DNA from: an uncultured Spirochaetaceae bacterium
GTDB taxonomy: Bacteria > Spirochaetota > Spirochaetia > Sphaerochaetales > Sphaerochaetaceae
Length of the DNA stretch: 10,698 bases
Direction: 5' to 3'
NCBI GenBank assembly: GCA_946414625.1
Contig: CAMKPI010000046.1
Coordinates: forward strand, 1-10,698
Position 1 is the first letter of the stretch; each line of letters opens with the position of its first letter. The translations under genes and the position numbers were made by a program. The notes under the pieces were generated by a model. The model did no database searches, had not been told where the DNA came from, and was given only the letters and a program-made list of their open reading frames with translations. This document shows, piece by piece, positions 7,105 to 10,698 of the stretch.

Positions 7105-7120
7105 GGGAACGCCCGTTCCC
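7105..7120. promoter_or_regulatory. 16-bp palindrome abutting the ribosome binding site of the ABC operon
   Basis: GGGAACG (7105-7111) and CGTTCCC (7114-7120) are exact reverse complements separated by CC. The palindrome touches the ribosome binding site of the ATPase gene (7097-7104). As DNA it fits an operator; as RNA it folds into a 6-7-bp hairpin that would sit against the start site. The core GAAC-N4-GTTC equals the core of the Gram-positive type LexA box, but whether this organism has a LexA of that type cannot be seen here. Confidence 0.5.
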
Positions 7121-7146
7121 CCCGTGGAATTATTGATTTATTAAAT

Positions 7147-7174
7147 TTTATAACCACTATGCAACAATCTGCAA
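7147..7174 (-). promoter_or_regulatory. Candidate promoter of the ABC operon
   Basis: On the minus strand a -10 TATAAA (7147-7152, 5 of 6) follows a weak -35 TTGCAG (7169-7174, 3 of 6) at 16-nt spacing, in an AT-rich island. The predicted start of transcription near 7140 gives a leader of about 50 nt and places the palindrome at 7105-7120 inside that leader. A second possible -10, a perfect TATAAT on the minus strand at 7277-7282, lies further upstream but has no recognisable -35. Confidence 0.4.
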
Positions 7175-7229
7175 CAGAAATTTTTTGAATTTCGGTTACG
7201 CTCGAGACGCGTGGCGGAATCCTTTGCTG

Positions 7230-7245
7230 ACAATATAAATATTGT
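7230..7245. repeat. AT-rich palindrome upstream of the ABC operon
   Basis: ACAATAT (7230-7236) and ATATTGT (7239-7245) are exact reverse complements around AA. It lies between the two candidate -10 boxes of the ABC operon and has the size and symmetry of a dimeric regulator site, but AT-rich palindromes of this length also occur by chance. No function can be assigned from sequence alone. Confidence 0.3.
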
Positions 7246-7390
7246 AAAATTTCATGGAAGAATTGATAGGCTTGCTATTATATTCCTGGGTGATAAAGGG
7301 CTTGGGGTTGGTTTTTGTTGTGTTACCTATGATCTCGACGCGGGATTTGAGGGACGCCTTGGGGCGTTTAGCGTGAGCTCTTGGAATTCA

Positions 7391-7677
7391 GCGGGGAAAT
7401 CTGAGTGGGGCTGCCACTGGAGTGCCGCGGGGGGTGAGTGGGTCGCCTCCGGAGCGCTGCGGGGAAATCTGAGTGGGGTCGTCCACGGAATGTCGCTGGG
7501 AATTCTGTCGGGGGTTGCCACCGGAGTGACGTAGGGGGCGTCTGGTGCCGGTTTGGCGGACTACTGCCGGTTGAGTCGGGGGTCGCCCTCCGAAGTCCCA
7601 TTGGGGAATTTTGGTGCCGAGCGGTTTGGCGGGCTTCTGTCGGTTGAGTCTGTTGCCGACCGATCTGCCGACCTGTC
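7391..7677. repeat. Degenerate tandem array of about eight 32-39-bp units
   Basis: I divide this stretch into units starting at 7391, 7427, 7459, 7495, 7531, 7566, 7600 and 7639 (lengths 36, 32, 36, 36, 35, 34, 39, 39). A rough plus-strand pattern is a G-run, a short A/T patch, GAGTGGGG or GTCGGGGG, then TCGCC-(A/T)CC-GGAGT. Two units share an exact 20-base match at 7391-7410 and 7459-7478 (68 bp apart). The units from 7543 and 7612 share TGGTGCCG, then GGTTTGGCGG, then CGGTTGAGTC, so a two-unit period of about 70 bp is visible. The last unit reaches the tmk stop codon. On the minus strand some units translate as Arg/Pro-rich 12-residue repeats, but unit length varies out of frame, there is no ribosome binding site, and I do not call a gene. 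Bases 7250-7390 beside it also hold no gene I can support. Confidence 0.75.
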
Positions 7678-8311
7678 AAAGCAGAGGCTCAGCAACCTTC
7701 CATATTCTGTCTGAAACGTCTTCGGGAAGTCCTGTTCCGTCGATCCGCTCAATGCGGCAAACACCGGAGAAATCAGCGAACGCCCTGGCGTAGCCGTCTC
7801 GGACCTTCTTCTGTATTTCAAGAGCCTCGAAAATCTCTTTTGCCTCGCCGCGGGCGTTCACACGATTCATACATGCTTCGGGATCAACGTCTATGAAGAA
7901 TACTATTTCCGGCAGCGGAAAACGGGAGTTGAGCATCTTTACCAGCCGGTAAGGCACCTTGATGCTTTGATACGCAAGGGAAGAGAAAAAATAGCGGTCG
8001 CTGATGACAATCTCTCCCGATTCCAGGTGTGACTGAACCCCGTCTTTTCCCGAGATATGTATGTCCCGGTCCGCGGCGAAAAGGTATGCGGCGCTTGACG
8101 CAGGAACCTCAAGTTCGCCTGAGAGGATTCTCCTGAGAAAGAGTCCCGTCTCTGTTCTGGTGGGTTCTGCTGTTTGGAACACCCGCTTTTCGGCGTCTTT
8201 CAGCCTTTCGGCCAATAGGCGGAGCTGCGTTGTCGTTCCGGAGCCGTCAAGACCCTCGAGAACCCAGAATCCCTTCAGAACGTGCGGTTTGTCAAATGTG
8301 TCGTTTTCCAC
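7676..8311 (-). CDS. tmk: dTMP kinase (thymidylate kinase)
   Basis: This cytoplasmic enzyme phosphorylates dTMP to dTDP with ATP, an essential step in dTTP supply. The 211-residue product has the family's normal length. From the chosen start, the P-loop is EGLDGSGTTTQ (19-29). LFAADRDIH is at 77-85, matching the AADRxxH element, and SDRYFFSSLAYQS is at 104-116, matching the DRY/SxxAYQ dTMP-site motif. After FFIDVDPEACMNRV comes the lid-like ARGEAKEIFEALEIQKKVRDGY. The P-loop lysine is replaced by Thr26 (codon ACG), which is unusual for a P-loop kinase, though I have an uncertain memory of the same change in some family members. The GTG at 8309-8311 is preferred, with purine-rich AAAAGGTAGGG upstream (8318-8328); a TTG at 8333-8335 would add eight residues with a poor ribosome binding site. 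Its stop lies against the tandem array. It is followed 585 bp later by the ABC operon on the same strand. Confidence 0.92.
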   Translation of the reverse strand: MENDTFDKPHVLKGFWVLEGLDGSGTTTQLRLLAERLKDAEKRVFQTAEPTRTETGLFLRRILSGELEVPASSAAYLFAADRDIHISGKDGVQSHLESGEIVISDRYFFSSLAYQSIKVPYRLVKMLNSRFPLPEIVFFIDVDPEACMNRVNARGEAKEIFEALEIQKKVRDGYARAFADFSGVCRIERIDGTGLPEDVSDRIWKVAEPLL

Positions 8312-8794
8312 TTGAGGCCCTACCTTTTGAAACAATTCCGGTGAATTGTTGTTTTATTATTATGGGTTTGTGTTGTGTGCGGGGGGCGTTCGGTGAGGCC
8401 TTGGACCATACCGGCGTTTCGAACACCGGCGCGAATCCGTTGGGACAGTATAGCCGAGCCCGTCTTACCGACGGCTTGAATATTACATTGTTCACGCGTT
8501 GAAAATCAATTAAAATTGCTCCGAAAGGACGGCTCTGATAATGGGAGAATAGTTTTCGGCGTGCGGATTTACGAAGTGAAACAACGAGGCTTATTGCCCC
8601 GAGGAAAAATGCCGTCAAAAAGAGTCAACAAGGAACAGGACAGGGGTATCTTAGATTTTTTTCGACGGTATTCGTGATGTTTCAGGACTCCTCGGGGGCC
8701 ACAAGCCGAGATGCCGTATGCCGCGGAAGAGTTTTGAGCTGCCAGGCCGATTCCGGGGATGGGGGAGCTTTGAGTAAGGATCCGGAAGTGAAGG
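8312..8794. other. Divergent intergenic region between tmk and the TamB-like gene
   Basis: No convincing gene is seen in these 483 bases. A G-rich run lies near 8378-8388. An imperfect inverted repeat (8411-8418 with 8422-8429) would form an 8-bp hairpin with one G-U pair in the minus-strand transcript. A minus-strand -10-like CATAAT (8359-8364) could serve tmk but has no matching -35. Two tiny plus-strand ORFs sit before the TamB-like gene. One is an ATG at 8609 (22 residues; GAGGA three bases upstream; its frame is open back to 8480). The other is an ATG at 8677 that overlaps the first stop as TGATG and runs 42 residues to 8805, overlapping the start of the large gene. I do not recognise either product and they may be chance. 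Confidence 0.4.
8488..8516 (+). promoter_or_regulatory. Candidate plus-strand promoter upstream of the TamB-like gene
   Basis: TTGTTC (8488-8493, 3 of 6 to the -35 consensus) and TAAAAT (8511-8516, 5 of 6 to the -10 consensus) are 17 nt apart in an AT-rich patch. Transcription would start near 8523, leaving a leader of about 270 nt before the ATG at 8795. The match is modest, and the -35 is weak. Confidence 0.3.
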
Positions 8795-10698
8795 ATGAGG
8801 CATAAGAGGCTTTTTTTCTCTTTTTTTGCAACTCTCGCGATTATTTTTGCAGGTGTCGTGGCGGTCTCTTTGTTCTTCATCGCTCCGCGTACCATTTCCC
8901 GCATAGAGACGTTGGTCCAGCGGTTCTCCCGTTCTGATGGTAGATTTACCTTCGAGGTCGGTGGTTTAGACAGAAGGTTTCTGAAGCGGATTGATGTGAG
9001 CGACATACGTGTCTACTACAACGATCCCGAGACTGATGCGGAGGGTCTTCCTCGCAGAGAGCTTGTTGCGGAGATTTCGAGGGTCAGTATATCTCAGGGG
9101 TTGTTTTCCGCTGTCAGAATGCTTTCAGGAAGGGGAGCCGGGGAGATTAATGTAAGTATAATCGGTTCCCGTGTGACTGTTCGGCAGAGGCTTTTTGACT
9201 TTCTGAATTCATTGAGCACAAGCGGCTCTGGTGAAAACGCTTCGGGAAAAGCTGAAGCCGGAGCAGAGGACAGCGAGACGGATGGAGACGCGAGCGGGGA
9301 GGCTGGCGGAGGAGACGGCATTTTTGCTGGGTCTCTGTCTCCCGTGTCGGTGAATCTCCGTTTGGATGATTTGAGGGTTGTTGTTGACACAGAGAATGTG
9401 AAGCTCTCCACTTCCGACAGTATTTCACTGAAGGCTCGATTTGATACGAATCTAAGGAATTTCGATCTTCACGGTGCCGAAGGCGCTTTTCCGAGTATGT
9501 CATTTAAGCTGAACAGTAACGGACAGGTTTTTCTGGCAGAGCTCTCCAGGCTGTCCGTGAAGGCCGGCGGAACGGAAAACGTGGTGCTGACGCTCGGAGA
9601 GGCCCGTTTGTTCCAGGGAGAGACCATCGGCGCAGTTGTAAGAGACTTGAGCCTCTCCGGTTATCTTCGGAAGGATGTCTTTGACGGATCTGTTTCGATA
9701 GAAGTGCTGGATGCGACGTTCAGGAAGACTTCAGCGGAGTCTTTCGAGGCTGCAGCGGATGGAGAGTCTTCGGCAGATGCTCCGGCCTTTGCCGGGGACC
9801 AGGTATACGATGCTCTGGAGGGCCTTGTCCATGAAGCAGTCTCCACTGGAGAAGCTGCCTCTGAGAGGTTCGCTTCTGAAGGTAATGCTGGAAGGGTTTC
9901 CTCTGTAGTCTCTGATAGCGCCGCAAAGCAAAGTGCTGCGGGCGCCCCCTCTGTAGCCCCTGAAAACGTCGCCTCTGATAGTGCTGCCCTGCAAGTTGAC
10001 GAAGGAGTTCCCTCTGTAGCCTCTTTAGGTGCCGTCCCGCAAAGTGTCGAAAGTGCCGTCTCTGAAACCCCTGAAAGTGCTGCCCCGCAAGTTGCCGCTT
10101 TGAAATCCGGTGCTTTGCAAGCCTCAAGGACAGAGCTGAAACTCAGTTTCAATATTCATTCTGTTCTCCGAACCATCAGTGGAAGCGCTGAAATTGAAAA
10201 AGCGTCGCTTGTCCTTGAAAATGTTGTAAACGACATTCAACGCCTTAATGTTAATATCTCAAATGCAGGGCTGTCGCTGACGTCTTCAACCGATGGGAAA
10301 AGCTCTGGAATTTCATTTTATTCCAATGCAATCCATGCCGACGGGCTTTCGTCGGACGAGGACGGAGTTTTTTCCGCGAGATTGTTCGCTCCCATCGCGG
10401 CGGTCGAACTCGATGAAGATCTGTCAGGCAAACTTAGGCTGTATAGCGAGTTTGATGTCCGCACAGGAATCAGGGCCCTTGAGAGCGTTTCGGGAGTTCT
10501 GGAGTCCGATATCGGTTTCAATCATCTGGGCGAGCTTTTTTCGGGTGGCAAGCTGGCCTTCGGAAAGGGCAATGGAATAATCGGCGGAGTTGCTGAATTC
10601 GAAAAAGCCGGAATTACCGAAGATGCCGGAAGTGAGGAGCGAATTCTTCATGATGGAAGAGACGCTGGAAGCACTGCCGGGAAACTGACAGCGGATCG
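8795..10698 (+). CDS. Large membrane-anchored TamB/AsmA-like protein, 5' part (3' truncated by window edge)
   Basis: The frame is open from ATG 8795 to the window end with no stop, giving at least 634 residues. It starts with a single hydrophobic anchor (about 5-29: RLFFSFFATLAIIFAGVVAVSLFFIAP) and then a long periplasmic-type region of alternating hydrophobic and polar residues that predicts many beta strands, for example RFTFEVGGLDRRFLKRIDVSDIRVYY, EINVSIIGSRVTVRQ and PVSVNLRLDDLRVVVDT. This layout, N-terminal anchor plus beta-rich repeats with 'l.v.di.v' patterns, is that of TamB/AsmA-like proteins, which bridge inner and outer membranes in lipid transport or outer-membrane protein assembly. 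Two low-complexity insertions interrupt it: Gly/Glu/Ala-rich at 143-175 and Ala/Ser/Glu-rich at about 311-443. GGAAG at 8783-8787 is 7 nt before the ATG, and an in-frame TGA at 8789-8791 excludes an earlier start. The family's conserved C-terminal domain would be downstream, so the name is an inference. Confidence 0.75.
   Translation, partial: MRHKRLFFSFFATLAIIFAGVVAVSLFFIAPRTISRIETLVQRFSRSDGRFTFEVGGLDRRFLKRIDVSDIRVYYNDPETDAEGLPRRELVAEISRVSISQGLFSAVRMLSGRGAGEINVSIIGSRVTVRQRLFDFLNSLSTSGSGENASGKAEAGAEDSETDGDASGEAGGGDGIFAGSLSPVSVNLRLDDLRVVVDTENVKLSTSDSISLKARFDTNLRNFDLHGAEGAFPSMSFKLNSNGQVFLAELSRLSVKAGGTENVVLTLGEARLFQGETIGAVVRDLSLSGYLRKDVFDGSVSIEVLDATFRKTSAESFEAAADGESSADAPAFAGDQVYDALEGLVHEAVSTGEAASERFASEGNAGRVSSVVSDSAAKQSAAGAPSVAPENVASDSAALQVDEGVPSVASLGAVPQSVESAVSETPESAAPQVAALKSGALQASRTELKLSFNIHSVLRTISGSAEIEKASLVLENVVNDIQRLNVNISNAGLSLTSSTDGKSSGISFYSNAIHADGLSSDEDGVFSARLFAPIAAVELDEDLSGKLRLYSEFDVRTGIRALESVSGVLESDIGFNHLGELFSGGKLAFGKGNGIIGGVAEFEKAGITEDAGSEERILHDGRDAGSTAGKLTAD
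9867..10130 (+). repeat. Degenerate intragenic repeats in the low-complexity segment of the TamB-like gene
   Basis: Short motifs recur within the Ala/Ser/Glu-rich coding segment. CCTCTGTAG appears at 9900, 9948 and 10011. A block of the form CTGATAGTGCTGCCCTGCAAGTTG near 9974-9998 returns as CTGAAAGTGCTGCCCCGCAAGTTG near 10071-10094. GCAAAGTG occurs twice. The encoded repeats read SxVSDSAA, VASDSAALQV, VSETPESAAPQV. The pattern suggests slippage or recombination growth of a disordered linker; the frame is kept throughout. Confidence 0.55.

Noticed and set aside
7091..7330. Purine riboswitch upstream of the nucleoside-type transporter
   Set aside because: I looked on the minus strand for the conserved purine aptamer core and loop elements and did not find them.
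7391..7677. CRISPR array
   Set aside because: Units are degenerate and contiguous, without constant repeats separated by unique spacers, and no cas gene is in the window.
7368..7679. Minus-strand Arg/Pro/Thr-rich repeat protein of 103 residues in the tandem array
   Set aside because: The 12-residue pattern only mirrors the 36-bp DNA units. Units of 32, 34 and 35 bp break the frame relation, and no ribosome binding site is seen.
8292..8618. 108-codon minus-strand frame overlapping the 5' end of tmk
   Set aside because: It overlaps tmk in another frame, has no family resemblance, and includes likely promoter sequence.
9661..10152. Minus-strand Ala/Thr/Ser-rich frames opposite the TamB-like gene
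   Set aside because: They are reverse-strand readings of the low-complexity coding repeats; the plus-strand frame runs unbroken for 634 codons with an anchor and ribosome binding site.

Overview
The window looks like chromosomal DNA from a spirochaete, most likely a Treponema relative. The evidence is a BMP/PnrA-type lipoprotein with an LFVS-Cys lipobox encoded with its own ABC transporter, a TamB/AsmA-like envelope protein nearby, a mid-range GC content, and TTG or GTG starts on two genes. This placement is an inference from gene families; no rRNA or tRNA is present to confirm it.

Layout. (1) Positions 1-1754, plus strand: the 3' end of serS (seryl-tRNA synthetase), then a complete pncB (nicotinate phosphoribosyltransferase, NAD salvage) behind a 77-bp gap that holds a perfect hairpin. 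(2) Positions 1755-1986: a convergent intergenic stretch with three partly overlapping hairpins and a T-tract, probably the terminator region for pncB and for the transporter operon coming the other way. (3) Positions 1987-7090, minus strand: a four-gene ABC uptake operon in transcription order ATPase (7090-5570), permease 1 (5568-4372), permease 2 (4372-3386) and substrate-binding lipoprotein (3246-1987). The first three genes are tightly coupled (1-nt gap, then a TAATG overlap). The lipoprotein gene is last, behind a 139-nt gap that carries its own good sigma-70-type promoter. The families point to nucleoside/purine uptake. (4) Positions 7091-7675: no gene. It holds an AT-rich promoter region, a 16-bp palindrome touching the ATPase ribosome binding site, an AT palindrome, and a degenerate tandem array of about eight 32-39-bp units that runs up to the stop codon of tmk. 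(5) Positions 7676-8311, minus strand: tmk (dTMP kinase) with a substituted P-loop lysine. (6) Positions 8312-8794: a divergent intergenic region with a candidate plus-strand promoter and two tiny coupled ORFs. (7) Positions 8795-10698, plus strand: the first 634 codons of a large membrane-anchored TamB/AsmA-like protein, interrupted by a long Ala/Ser/Glu-rich segment; it runs off the window.

Together the metabolic genes form a loose nucleotide-salvage theme: nicotinate to NAD precursor, nucleoside import, and dTMP phosphorylation. The last gene belongs to outer-membrane biogenesis. I see no CRISPR array, transposase, prophage or defence gene, and no clear new system. The parts least explained by known genes are the tandem array at 7391-7677, the palindrome at 7105-7120 and the hairpin cluster at 1879-1967.
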